64,000 nucleotides of DNA, taken from Streptomyces exfoliatus. Lineage in GTDB: Bacteria; Actinomycetota; Actinomycetes; Streptomycetales; Streptomycetaceae. This document shows positions 42,947 through 51,101 of the stretch, piece by piece. Positions within the stretch are counted from its first letter, which is position 1. Each line of letters starts with the position of its first letter. The DNA lies in NCBI RefSeq assembly GCF_000725545.1, contig NZ_JNZP01000013.1, forward strand, positions 186,001-250,000, given 5' to 3'. The notes beneath the pieces were generated by a model, which saw only the letters and a program-made list of their open reading frames with translations, was not told where the DNA came from and made no database searches. The position numbers and the translations under genes were made by a program.

Positions 42947-44614
42947 ATGGGACGAACCACCACTAGGACAGACAGGGCAGACAGGGCGGACGGGGTGGAC
43001 GGGGTGGACGGGGTGGGCAGACGCGGACGGGGCCGGTTCCGGGCCACGATCGCGGGCCTGCTCGCCGCGGGACTCGCCGTCGCCGGCTGCGGGGCGGGCG
43101 AGGAGAGAAGCACCGCCGACCGGTCGGACCGGTCGGGCCGGGAGTCCGGCGGGATCGCCCCGGCGGTCCCCGACGGCGGCGGCACCGCCCGCCCCGACGG
43201 GGCGAACGAGGGCGAGGTGCGCTCACCGGCCCCCGCCCCCGACTACCTGTCCACCTTCGCCCTGGACGTGGACACCGCCTCGTACGGGTACGCCCGCCGC
43301 ACCCTCGCCGAGGGGCGGCTGCCCGAGCCGGGGACCGTGCGCCCGGAGGAGTTCGTCAACAGCTTCCGTCCGGACTACCCGCGCCCGGCGGACAACGGCT
43401 TCAGCGTGACCCTCGACGGGGCCCGCACCGGGCAGGACGGCTGGTCCCTCGTCCGCGTCGGGCTCGCCACCCGGGGCGCGGACCGGGGCGCCGAACGGCC
43501 GCCCGCCGCCCTCACCTTCGTCGTCGACGTCTCGGGATCGATGGCCGAGCCGGGGCGGCTCGACCTCGTCAAGGAGTCCCTGGGTCTGCTCGCCGACCAG
43601 CTCCGCGACGACGACTCGATCGCGCTCGTCACCTTCAGCGACGAGGCCGAGACCCGGCTGCCGATGACCCGCGTGGGGGAGGACCGGGGCCGGATCCGCG
43701 AGGTCGTGGACTCGCTCGCGACGAGCGCCTCCACCAATGTCGAGGCGGGCGTCCGCACCGGTTACGACGTCGCCGTCCAAGGCCACCGCAAGGGCGCCAC
43801 CAACCGGGTCGTGCTGCTCTCCGACGCGCTCGCCAACACCGGTGCCACCGAGGCCGGGACGATCCTGGAGCGCATCGAGGAGGAGCGCCGGCGATACGGG
43901 ATCACCCTGTTCGGCGTCGGCGTCGGCAGCGAGTACGGCGACGCGTTCATGGAACAGCTCGCCGACAAGGGCGACGGCCAGACGACGTACGTCTCCAACT
44001 CCGCGCAGGCCCGCAAGGTCTTCGTCGACCAGCTGCCCTCCCACGTGGAGCTGCGGGCCCGCGATGCCAAGGCGCAGGTCGCCTTCGACCGGCGGACCGT
44101 GGAGAAGTTCCGGCTGATCGGCTACGAGAACCGGGAGGTCGCCGACGAGGACTTCCGTGACGACCGGGTCGACGGCGGCGAGGTGGGGGCCGGGCACACC
44201 GTCACCGCGCTGTACGCGGTCAGGACCAGGCCGGGGGCGACGGGTCCGGTCGCCACCGCCACCGTCCGCTGGCTCGACCCGTCCACCCGGGCCCCGCGCG
44301 AGCGGTCCGGCAGCGTCGGCACGGGCGGGCTCACCGGAGACATCTGGGGCGGCGGCCACGACAGCCTGCAACTGACCGCCATCACCGCCTACTTCGCGGA
44401 CGCCCTGCGCGGCGGCGGGCTGCCGGGCGCCCCGGGGCTGAGGGCGCTGGCGGAGCGCGCCGAGGCGATCTCCGGCCGGTCGGGTTCGGCGGTGGTGCGG
44501 GAGCTGGCCGAGGCCGTACGGCAGGCCGAGGGGCTGATGGGCCCCGGCGGCGGCGCCCCGGGTGAAGAGCCTTCCCGCGAGGGAGAGTTGAGATCGGGGG
44601 ACCCGTACAGCTGA
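42947..44614 (+). CDS. VWA-domain lipoprotein, YfbK type
   Basis: A 555-residue lipoprotein. After a repetitive N-terminus (DRADRADGVDGVDGVG) and a hydrophobic stretch, the lipobox LAVAGC places the lipidated Cys at 48. A VWA N-terminal region (LDVDTASYGYARRTL) precedes the von Willebrand A domain with metal site DVSGSMAEP and VLLSDALANTG. A C-terminal DUF3520-like region follows. Such proteins bind partners through Mg2+ at the outer face of the membrane; the partner is unknown. The ATG at 42947 has an AAGAGGGGGAGA ribosome site. Confidence 0.88.
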   Translation: MGRTTTRTDRADRADGVDGVDGVGRRGRGRFRATIAGLLAAGLAVAGCGAGEERSTADRSDRSGRESGGIAPAVPDGGGTARPDGANEGEVRSPAPAPDYLSTFALDVDTASYGYARRTLAEGRLPEPGTVRPEEFVNSFRPDYPRPADNGFSVTLDGARTGQDGWSLVRVGLATRGADRGAERPPAALTFVVDVSGSMAEPGRLDLVKESLGLLADQLRDDDSIALVTFSDEAETRLPMTRVGEDRGRIREVVDSLATSASTNVEAGVRTGYDVAVQGHRKGATNRVVLLSDALANTGATEAGTILERIEEERRRYGITLFGVGVGSEYGDAFMEQLADKGDGQTTYVSNSAQARKVFVDQLPSHVELRARDAKAQVAFDRRTVEKFRLIGYENREVADEDFRDDRVDGGEVGAGHTVTALYAVRTRPGATGPVATATVRWLDPSTRAPRERSGSVGTGGLTGDIWGGGHDSLQLTAITAYFADALRGGGLPGAPGLRALAERAEAISGRSGSAVVRELAEAVRQAEGLMGPGGGAPGEEPSREGELRSGDPYS

Positions 44615-44647
44615 CGCGCGTGGCGGGCGGCGGGTCACAATGACCGC

Positions 44648-45115
44648 ATGGCCTCCCTGCTGCTCGCCCTCGCCGTCGGATGCACCGGTCTGTACGCCGG
44701 ATTCATGCTGATCTTCCAGACCGGGATCATGCCCGCGCTCGCCCGCCTCACGGACGCCGAGTTCGTCACGGCGATGCGCCGGATCAACGAGTACGTGCCG
44801 AAGGGCGTGTTCCTGACCGTCTTCCTCGGCGTGGTCGCCCTGCCCGCCGCCGCCCTCTTCGTCCCGGTCGACGGGCGCACGGACACCCAGAAGTGGCTGG
44901 TCCTGGCGGGGCTGGTGTGCGCGGTCCTCAACCACCTGGTCACCATCGGCGGCAACGTCCCGCTCAACAACGCGCTGGCCGCGTCGGAGGCCCCGGGCGA
45001 CGACCCGGCGTCGGTCCGGGCCGCCTTCGAGAAGCGCTGGAACGGTTTCCACCGTGTCCGTACGGCTCTGATCACCGTCGCGTTCGGTCTCCTGACGGCC
45101 GCCGCCGTCCTCTAG
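44648..45115 (+). CDS. DUF1772 (anthrone-oxygenase-like) membrane protein
   Basis: A 155-residue membrane protein with four hydrophobic segments, the DUF1772 motif FQTGIMPALARLTDAEFVTAM, a conserved VTIGGNVPLNNAL and RWNGFHRVRT before the last helix. Some family members act as anthrone oxygenases; most are uncharacterised. It starts 33 bp after the VWA gene and may be co-transcribed. A 9-bp tandem repeat follows immediately after its stop. Confidence 0.82.
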   Translation: MASLLLALAVGCTGLYAGFMLIFQTGIMPALARLTDAEFVTAMRRINEYVPKGVFLTVFLGVVALPAAALFVPVDGRTDTQKWLVLAGLVCAVLNHLVTIGGNVPLNNALAASEAPGDDPASVRAAFEKRWNGFHRVRTALITVAFGLLTAAAVL

Positions 45116-45120
45116 AGCCG

Positions 45121-45156
45121 CCTCTTGAGCCTCTTGAGCCTCTTGAGCCTCTTGAG
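45121..45156. repeat. Four perfect 9-bp tandem repeats
   Basis: CCTCTTGAG is repeated four times without interruption, five bases after the DUF1772 stop. It is a likely slippage-prone locus. Confidence 0.85.
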
Positions 45157-45350
45157 TCGCCGGTAGAGCCTCGGGAGCCGGACCGGAACCATACCGAGCG
45201 CCCGGATTCTGGCGTGAACTCGCGCGTGTCGAACCCTCCGGCATCCGCAAGGACCCTGCGAAAGCGTACCCCCGAGTCCGGAAACAGCCTTCCGAGGGGT
45301 ACAGCTCTGCGCCAGTGACGAAAACCTGACGCACCAATACTCCCGCAAAG

Positions 45351-45433
45351 GGGGTGAATCACCCCGATATCCCAGACCCGGATTCCGTACCCTCCGGTTT
45401 CTTATTGACATGCCTACGGGGGTCTTTTCTAAT
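45351..45433 (+). promoter_or_regulatory. Promoter and palindrome of the SARP gene
   Basis: TTGACA (45405-45410) and TCTAAT (45428-45433) are 17 bases apart, a strong vegetative-type promoter. The odd palindrome GGGGTGA-A-TCACCCC (45351-45365) lies about 40 bp upstream. The 370-bp intergenic region has no other gene and is richer in A and T than its surroundings. Confidence 0.65.
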
Positions 45434-45484
45434 CAACAAGAGTCATCCCGCGCGCAGACACCGCACAGGCACTGAGGGGGCAAG

Positions 45485-46369
45485 GTGGACGTCCGGATCC
45501 TGGGGGGACTGTCGGTACGTGAGAACGGGGTCTCGATCACCCCGACCGCGGCCGCGCCCCGGCAACTCCTCGCCCTGCTCACGGCCAGCGCCGACCAGGT
45601 CGTCCCCGTGACCGTGCTGACCGAGGAACTCTGGCCGTCCGGCGCGCCGCGCGGCGCCCGCGCCGAACTCCAGGCCCACATAGCCGAGCTGCGCGCCCTC
45701 ATCACGGCCGCCCTGCTGCGCGGCACCGAACCGGCGGATTCCGACTCCGACTGGCCCGACCGGCGCTCCGCCGACGCCATCCTCGTCTCGCAGCCCGGCG
45801 GTTACCGCCTCGACACCGGCGGCGGCGCCCACGACGTCTGGCAGTTCGAGCGCGCGGCGGGCGCCGGCTACCGCGCGATGGAGGCCGGCGACCTCCCGCG
45901 CGCCGCGCTCCGCCTCGGCGAGGCGCTCGCCCTGTGGCGCGGCGAACCCTACGCGGGCGTCGCCGCCGGCCCCCGCCTCCGCCGGGAGATCGAACGCCTC
46001 GAAACCTCCCGGCTGAGCGTCCTCGACCAGTGGGTGGAAGCACAGCTGGGCCTCGGCCGGCACGCCGACCTCGTCTCGGAACTCTCCGGACTCGTCGCCC
46101 GCTACCGCACCAACGAGCCCCTGCACGCCCACTACATGGTGGCCCTGCTGCGCTGCGGACAGTACGACGAGGCGCTGACCGTGTTCGAGCGGCTTCGCGT
46201 GGCCCTCAAGGGGGAGAGCGGCATGGAGCCCTCGGCCCGCCTCCACCGTCTCCAGCGCTCGGTCCTCACCGTGCGGAACACCGTCGCCCGCCCCGTGTAC
46301 GCGCCCCGCGTCCCCTCCCAGTACGACCCGGCACGGTCCCGGCTCGTCCCGGCGGGCTCCGTCGGCTGA
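45485..46369 (+). CDS. SARP-family transcriptional regulator
   Basis: A 294-residue Streptomyces antibiotic regulatory protein. It has an N-terminal winged DNA-binding domain (VRILGGLSVRENG, then TVLTEELWPSGAPRGARAEL) and a bacterial transcriptional activation domain (about 110-265) with WQFERAAGAGYRAM, ALALWRGEPYAG and HAHYMVALLRCGQYDEAL. These proteins usually activate a nearby biosynthetic cluster, but none is visible here, so the target may lie elsewhere. The GTG at 45485 follows GAGGGGGCAAG. It is preceded by a strong promoter. Confidence 0.88.
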   Translation: MDVRILGGLSVRENGVSITPTAAAPRQLLALLTASADQVVPVTVLTEELWPSGAPRGARAELQAHIAELRALITAALLRGTEPADSDSDWPDRRSADAILVSQPGGYRLDTGGGAHDVWQFERAAGAGYRAMEAGDLPRAALRLGEALALWRGEPYAGVAAGPRLRREIERLETSRLSVLDQWVEAQLGLGRHADLVSELSGLVARYRTNEPLHAHYMVALLRCGQYDEALTVFERLRVALKGESGMEPSARLHRLQRSVLTVRNTVARPVYAPRVPSQYDPARSRLVPAGSVG

Positions 46370-46458
46370 CCGCCGGGGCGGCCCGGGCAGGCCGCGACCG
46401 GCTCCGCCGGACGGGGCTCACGGCCCCGCCACCGGGAATGAAGTGCGGCAACTCACCG

Positions 46459-46487
46459 TTGACCGACTCCCGAAGCCGAATTAGTTT
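46459..46487 (+). promoter_or_regulatory. Promoter of the GAF/PucR-type regulator gene
   Basis: TTGACC (46459-46464) and TAGTTT (46482-46487) are 17 bases apart, about 65 bp upstream of the start codon. Confidence 0.55.
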
Positions 46488-46551
46488 CGGCGAGCAGTAC
46501 GGGTTTCCGCCCAGGTGCCCGATTTTCGCTCGACCACGGGGGGACGGGACC

Positions 46552-48576
46552 ATGACCTTGCACGGCGCCGACGGAGCCGGTGGTGCCGACGCGCTGCTCA
46601 CGGTCCTCGAACTGCTCGCCCAGCAGGCCCCGCCCGCCCGCTTCGACGCGTTCCTCGACGAGGCCCGCCTCTCCGGACTCGCCGGCGACGAACTCCACCG
46701 CCTCGAACGGGCCGTCGCACTCGCCGGCGAGGCCCGCGCCGGAGCCGAGCACCAAACGCGCCGCGAAGCCGGACTCGCCACCCTCACCGACACCGCACGC
46801 GACCTGACCTCCTCCTACGACCTCGACAGCCTGCTGCGCGTCATCACCCGCCGCGCCCGCCGGCTCCTCGGCCTCGACCTGGCGTACGTGACCCTGCGCG
46901 GCCCGCACGGAGCCTGCTACGTCCACACGACCGAGGGCTCCCGCACCGGCCGCACCGACGGACCGCGGCTCGCCCCCGGGCTCAGGATCGCCGAGGGGTA
47001 CGGGCTCGGCGGCGCCGTACAGCTCCACGGCGAGGCCGTCTGGACCGCCGACTACCTCGCCGACGAGCGCTTCGCCCCCTCCGGTTCCCTCGACGCCGGA
47101 GTCCACGCCCCGGCCTTCGACGAAGCCGCCGAAGCGGCCCTGCGCGCCGAGGACCTGCACGCCATGATGGCCGCGCCGCTGCGCAGCGGCGACACCGTGA
47201 TCGGCGTCCTGCACGGCGCCGACCGCCGCGTCCGCGACCACACCGCCGAGGAGATCGGGCTGCTCGCCGCGCTCGCCGACCTCGCCGCACTCGCCGTCGA
47301 GAAGGCCGGACTCCTCGACCGGACGCGGGCCGAGGTCTCCGAACTGGAACGGGACAGCTCCCGGGTCCGCACCAGCCTCACCCGCATGCGGCACGTCAGC
47401 GAGGCCCACGGCCGCATCATGAACCTCGTCCTCGCGGGCGGCGACCTGTGCCACGTGGCCAAGGCCGCCGCCGACGCCCTCGACGCCAGCGTGATGATCC
47501 GCGACCCCGGCGGCCGCTGCCTCGCCACCGCCGGCGACATCCCCGGTCTCGACGAGGAGGCCGTCGCCAAGGCCTCGCTCGACGCGCACGCCCGCCGCCG
47601 CCCGGTCCTCGCCGCCGACGACACCTGGGTGGCCCCCGTCATCGCCGGCTCGGAGGACCTCGGCGGCCTGATCATCCGCGCGGCCGGCGGCCTCACCGGC
47701 GAGGACGAGCGGCTCCTCGAACTCGCCGCCCAGTCCTTCGCCTTCCTCCTCCTCATGCGCCGCTCCACGGCCGTCGCCGAAGGCCCCGTCCGCGACGAGC
47801 TCCTCGACGACCTCATCGCCGACCCGCCGCACGCGCCGCAGCAGATCGCCCAGCGGGCCCGCCGCCTCGGCGTCGACCTGCGCAAACCGCACGTCCTCGT
47901 GCTCGCACGGCCCGAGGGCGGCGAACAGGGCAGGGCCGTCGTCTGGGCGTCCTCGTACGCGTACCGCCTCTCCGGTCTGAAGACCGTGCAGGGCGGCTGC
48001 ATCGTGCTGCTGCTCCCGGGGATCGACGCCTCGGCCGCCGCCAAGGCCGTCGCCGCCGAACTGTCCCCGCTGCTCGGGCACCCCGTCTCGGTCGCCGCCG
48101 CCGGACCCGGCTGGAGCCCGGACGGCGTCGTGCGGATGTACCAGGAGGCCGGGCGCTGCCTGGACGCGATGAGCGCGCTCGGCGGCACCGGCTCGGCGGC
48201 CTCCGTGCAGGACCTGGGCTTCCTCGGGCTGCTGCTCTCCGACGACAACGACGTCGACGGCTTCGTCGAGGCGGCGATCGGACCCGTGCTCGACTACGAC
48301 GCCGAGCGGTTCACCGACCTCACGCACACCCTGGAGGCGTACTTCGCCTCCGGCGGCAGCCCGACGAACGCCGCCGAGGCACTGCACGTCCACCCCAACA
48401 CGGTCTCCCGCCGCCTCGAACGGATCGGTGAACTCCTCGGACCCGAGTGGCAGAAGCCGGGCCAGGTCCTGGAGGTCCAGCTGGCCCTGCGCCTCCAGCG
48501 CACCCGCGAGGTCCTGTCCCGCGGCCGCGCCGCCACCGGCCCCGACCCGTCGCCGGGCCCGGCCGGAGCACGCTGA
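46552..48576 (+). CDS. GAF-domain regulator with PucR-type HTH
   Basis: A 674-residue regulator. A leader of about 100 residues is followed by a GAF-type ligand-binding domain (LDSLLRVITRRARRLLGLDL to about 270). A coiled stretch (RAEVSELERDSSRVRTSL) and a second sensor-like part (about 290-410) come next. The C-terminal PucR/CdaR HTH is LEAYFASGGSPTNAAEALHV then NTVSRRLERIGELLG. This class controls purine, sugar-acid or catabolic genes. The ATG at 46552 has GGGGGGACGGGA upstream. Uricase lies about 2.5 kb downstream but is not adjacent, so a purine link is only a suggestion. Confidence 0.87.
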   Translation: MTLHGADGAGGADALLTVLELLAQQAPPARFDAFLDEARLSGLAGDELHRLERAVALAGEARAGAEHQTRREAGLATLTDTARDLTSSYDLDSLLRVITRRARRLLGLDLAYVTLRGPHGACYVHTTEGSRTGRTDGPRLAPGLRIAEGYGLGGAVQLHGEAVWTADYLADERFAPSGSLDAGVHAPAFDEAAEAALRAEDLHAMMAAPLRSGDTVIGVLHGADRRVRDHTAEEIGLLAALADLAALAVEKAGLLDRTRAEVSELERDSSRVRTSLTRMRHVSEAHGRIMNLVLAGGDLCHVAKAAADALDASVMIRDPGGRCLATAGDIPGLDEEAVAKASLDAHARRRPVLAADDTWVAPVIAGSEDLGGLIIRAAGGLTGEDERLLELAAQSFAFLLLMRRSTAVAEGPVRDELLDDLIADPPHAPQQIAQRARRLGVDLRKPHVLVLARPEGGEQGRAVVWASSYAYRLSGLKTVQGGCIVLLLPGIDASAAAKAVAAELSPLLGHPVSVAAAGPGWSPDGVVRMYQEAGRCLDAMSALGGTGSAASVQDLGFLGLLLSDDNDVDGFVEAAIGPVLDYDAERFTDLTHTLEAYFASGGSPTNAAEALHVHPNTVSRRLERIGELLGPEWQKPGQVLEVQLALRLQRTREVLSRGRAATGPDPSPGPAGAR

Positions 48577-48611
48577 CCGACGGGACGCGGGCGCGTGGGC
48601 GCGTCCGGGGC

Positions 48612-48644
48612 TTCCGCGCGTACGGATGTCCCGTACGCGCGGAA
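48612..48644. terminator. Bidirectional hairpin terminator
   Basis: Perfect 14-bp stem TTCCGCGCGTACGG / CCGTACGCGCGGAA with loop ATGTC, between two convergent genes. Confidence 0.8.
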
Positions 48645-48662
48645 CGACGGTCAGCCGGTCCG

Positions 48663-49925
48663 TCAGCTGGCCGTACGTCCCGAGCGGTAGCCGGTGCCGT
48701 AGGGCGCGTCCCAGTCGTTCGCGGCCAGGACCGTCGCCGCGTGGGCGGCCGAGGCCAGCGTGATGTGCCGGTGCCAGCCACGGAACGAGCGGCCCACGAA
48801 GTCCCGGAGTCCCGCCTCCTCCCCGACCTCGGCGAAGTCCCGCTCCACCCGGCGGCTCAGCTTCGTCAGCCGCACCAGGGAGCCGACCGGGGAACTGGTC
48901 AGATCGCTGATCCACACCCGGGCGGGGGCGCGCCGCGGGTCGTCCCACTCGCCGAGCAGCACGAGCGGACGCATCCGCTCCCCGCCCGGCGTGGGCAGCG
49001 CCACCCGGACGGCCGTGGCGAGCGAGGTCCGCGAGGTCCGGGCGCCGGCCACGGTGTCGACCCAGCTCACCGGCCTGCGCAGGCCCTTGAGCGAGTCCAG
49101 GATCTGCAGGGCGGACAGCGGGCCCGCCCCGAAGCCGGGCAGCGACCGGTCGGCGATGGCGAGCCGGGAGCCCGGGTTGATCCGGGCGACGACCGGCACC
49201 CCCGCCGCGGAGAGCCGGGTGAGGGCCGCGCGCCCCGCGCCGCCCCGGATGTCGAGCAGTACCGGCTTGCGGGTGACGTCGGACCAGCGGGCGGTGTCGA
49301 GCGCCGCGGCGACCGCGCACTCCTCCAGGGTCTCCTCGCCGGCCTCCTGGGGGACCTCCGCGCGGTCGCGCCGGGTGCGGTCGTTGACCCAGGGGTCCGG
49401 CAGGAACAGGCGCCAGTTGACGGGAACGCTCAGCTCCTCGCCGGCGAACCACACCCCGAACGCCTGCTGGCCGTGGAAGACCTGGCCGCGCTCCGGGTCG
49501 AAGCGCCGGTCCACGCCCACCGAGTGCTCCCCGGCCTTCGGGATCGGCATGGGCCGCACCACCCAGGCCTGCGGGCAGCTGTTCAGCTCCAGGAACCGGG
49601 CGAGCGCGGCGCGCATGGGCTGCCAGTCCCAGGTGGAGCTGGACACGAAGTGGTGCAGGCTCTGTTCGGCGGCCGGCCCGCCTATCTGGGCGGCGATGTT
49701 GCGGATCGACTTGCGGCCCTGCGCGGTGAGCAGGCCGTGCAGGTACTGCTCGGCCTTCAGGCGCTGGTCCCGGCGCGGGAAGCCGGAGAACAGCGCGGCA
49801 CACAGCTCGGCGTAGACGTCCTCGCGCGAGCCGCCCGCGCGGACGGACCTGACGACGCCCAGGGGAGCGGCCGGAGGAACAGCCCCGGTGACGGCCCTGC
49901 GCTTGATTGCGACGGATGTACTCAC
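48663..49925 (-). CDS. Transposase-derived protein, IS701-like, probably inactive
   Basis: A 420-residue protein with the layout of IS701-family DDE transposases: ELCAALFSGFPRRDQRLKAE, LTAQGRKSIRNIA, IPKAGEHSVGV, LFLPDPWVND and VLLDIRGGAG. Active relatives have two Asp in a DDTGFPKKG-type motif; here the same position reads VRPMPIPKAG, so a catalytic acid is missing. No terminal inverted repeats or target duplication are seen. Full length, no frameshift and good codon use suggest a retained, domesticated protein rather than a mobile element. The GTG at 49925 follows GCAGGAG. Function unknown. Confidence 0.75.
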   Translation of the reverse strand: MSTSVAIKRRAVTGAVPPAAPLGVVRSVRAGGSREDVYAELCAALFSGFPRRDQRLKAEQYLHGLLTAQGRKSIRNIAAQIGGPAAEQSLHHFVSSSTWDWQPMRAALARFLELNSCPQAWVVRPMPIPKAGEHSVGVDRRFDPERGQVFHGQQAFGVWFAGEELSVPVNWRLFLPDPWVNDRTRRDRAEVPQEAGEETLEECAVAAALDTARWSDVTRKPVLLDIRGGAGRAALTRLSAAGVPVVARINPGSRLAIADRSLPGFGAGPLSALQILDSLKGLRRPVSWVDTVAGARTSRTSLATAVRVALPTPGGERMRPLVLLGEWDDPRRAPARVWISDLTSSPVGSLVRLTKLSRRVERDFAEVGEEAGLRDFVGRSFRGWHRHITLASAAHAATVLAANDWDAPYGTGYRSGRTAS

Positions 49926-50295
49926 GACACTCCTGCCCGAAGGTTGCGCAGCTCCCTCCCGCTGCCCCACCACCGTCCCCCGGCACCACCGTCCGGGACG
50001 AGGTGTACCCGGCACCCGAATCGGCCGCCGGATGGTGGCCGGACCACCCCCCGCCGTGTCGTCGCAGGTCGGAGGGGTCTCAGGACCTGTCCGCGCCTCT
50101 CCAGCGGACCCCGGCCACGGCCCTCCCGGACGCCCCGGGGGGATCTGACACACTCGCCCGACCGGCTTTGACCCGTCGCAGGGCGTGGCCGGACCATCGC
50201 AGAGCGAGGCCGCACAGGCCGGATCCCGGTTAATGCCCCAGGCCGGGGACCGTGCCTGTGCGCCTCGCCTTGTCCGCGCCTCGTAACCTGTGGGG
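49926..50295. other. Gene-free gap upstream of crcB
   Basis: No gene is supported. An inverted repeat GGTGG-N5-CCACC (50032-50046) and a TAACCT element (50284-50289) just before crcB are present; the latter may be a -10 box of a leaderless or short-leader transcript. No fluoride riboswitch fold was recognised. Confidence 0.45.
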
Positions 50296-50739
50296 ATGCG
50301 ACTGCGCGCCGAACCGCCCGTCGTCGGGGCGGTGGCCGCCGGCGGCGCCCTCGGCGCGACCGCCCGCTACGGCGCCGGGCTGCTCTGGCCGACCCCGCAC
50401 GGCGCCTTCCCGTGGACGACGTTCACGGTGAACGTGACCGGGTGCGCACTTCTCGGCGTGCTGATGGTCCTTCTCACGGAGCGGTCGACCGAGTGGTCGA
50501 CGGCCGTCCCGCACCCCCTTCTCCGCCCGTTCCTCGGCACCGGATTCTGCGGCGGGTTCACCACCTTCTCGACGTACGGCCTCGAAACGGAGCGGCTGTT
50601 GAGCGGGGGCGACCCGACCCGGGGTCTGCTCTACCTGGGCGGGACCGTGGTCACCGCGCTCGCCGCCGTCCTGGCCGGGGTCACCGCCGCCAGGGCCGTG
50701 CGTGCGCGGACCGGCCGGGGGCGGGTGGGGCGCGCGTGA
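50296..50739 (+). CDS. crcB: Fluoride channel subunit CrcB/Fluc, first copy
   Basis: A 147-residue four-helix fluoride channel protein. Family signatures are AAGGALGATARYGAGL, FTVNVTGCALLGVL and GTGFCGGFTTFSTYGLETE. In actinobacteria these channels often come as two linked genes whose products pair in antiparallel orientation, as here. The ATG at 50296 is chosen; a GTG two codons earlier is possible. Its stop overlaps the next GTG. Confidence 0.92.
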   Translation: MRLRAEPPVVGAVAAGGALGATARYGAGLLWPTPHGAFPWTTFTVNVTGCALLGVLMVLLTERSTEWSTAVPHPLLRPFLGTGFCGGFTTFSTYGLETERLLSGGDPTRGLLYLGGTVVTALAAVLAGVTAARAVRARTGRGRVGRA

Positions 50740-51089
50740 ACTGGCTGCTCGTCGTCGCGGGGGGCGCCGTCGGCGCGCCCCTGCGCTACCTCGCGGACCG
50801 TGCGGCACGGGCCCGGTTCGGACCCGGCTTCCCCTGGGGCACGTTCCTGGTGAACGTGGCCGGCTCCTTCCTGCTCGGGCTGCTCACCGGGGTCGCGTCG
50901 GTCCACGTCCACCTGTTGCTCGGCACGGGCCTGTGCGGAGCCCTGACGACGTACTCGACCTTCTCGTACGAGACGCTGAAGCTGTACGAGGACGGGGAGA
51001 AGGGGTACGCGGTGCGCAACGTCGCCGCGAGCCTGGCCGCCGGGCTCGGAGCCGTGTGGCTGGGAGTCCGGGCGGCCGGGCTGCTGTGA
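50736..51089 (+). CDS. crcB: Fluoride channel subunit CrcB/Fluc, second copy
   Basis: A 117-residue partner with the same signatures (GGAVGAPLRYLADRAARARF, FLVNVAGSFLLGLL, GTGLCGALTTYSTFSYET). The GTG at 50736 overlaps the first copy's stop (GTGA). The two proteins probably form a heterodimeric channel that lets fluoride leave the cell. Confidence 0.92.
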   Translation: MNWLLVVAGGAVGAPLRYLADRAARARFGPGFPWGTFLVNVAGSFLLGLLTGVASVHVHLLLGTGLCGALTTYSTFSYETLKLYEDGEKGYAVRNVAASLAAGLGAVWLGVRAAGLL

Positions 51090-51101
51090 GCCGGGTACGG
51101 C

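Noticed and set aside
45485..48576. A biosynthetic gene cluster marked by the SARP and GAF/PucR regulators
   Set aside because: No polyketide, peptide, terpene or tailoring genes are in the window around them.
48663..49925. A complete, active IS701 insertion sequence
   Set aside because: No terminal inverted repeats or target duplication were seen and a catalytic acidic motif is replaced.
50160..50295. Fluoride riboswitch upstream of crcB
   Set aside because: I could not find the conserved fluoride aptamer core or pseudoknot partners, and the likely -10 box leaves almost no leader.
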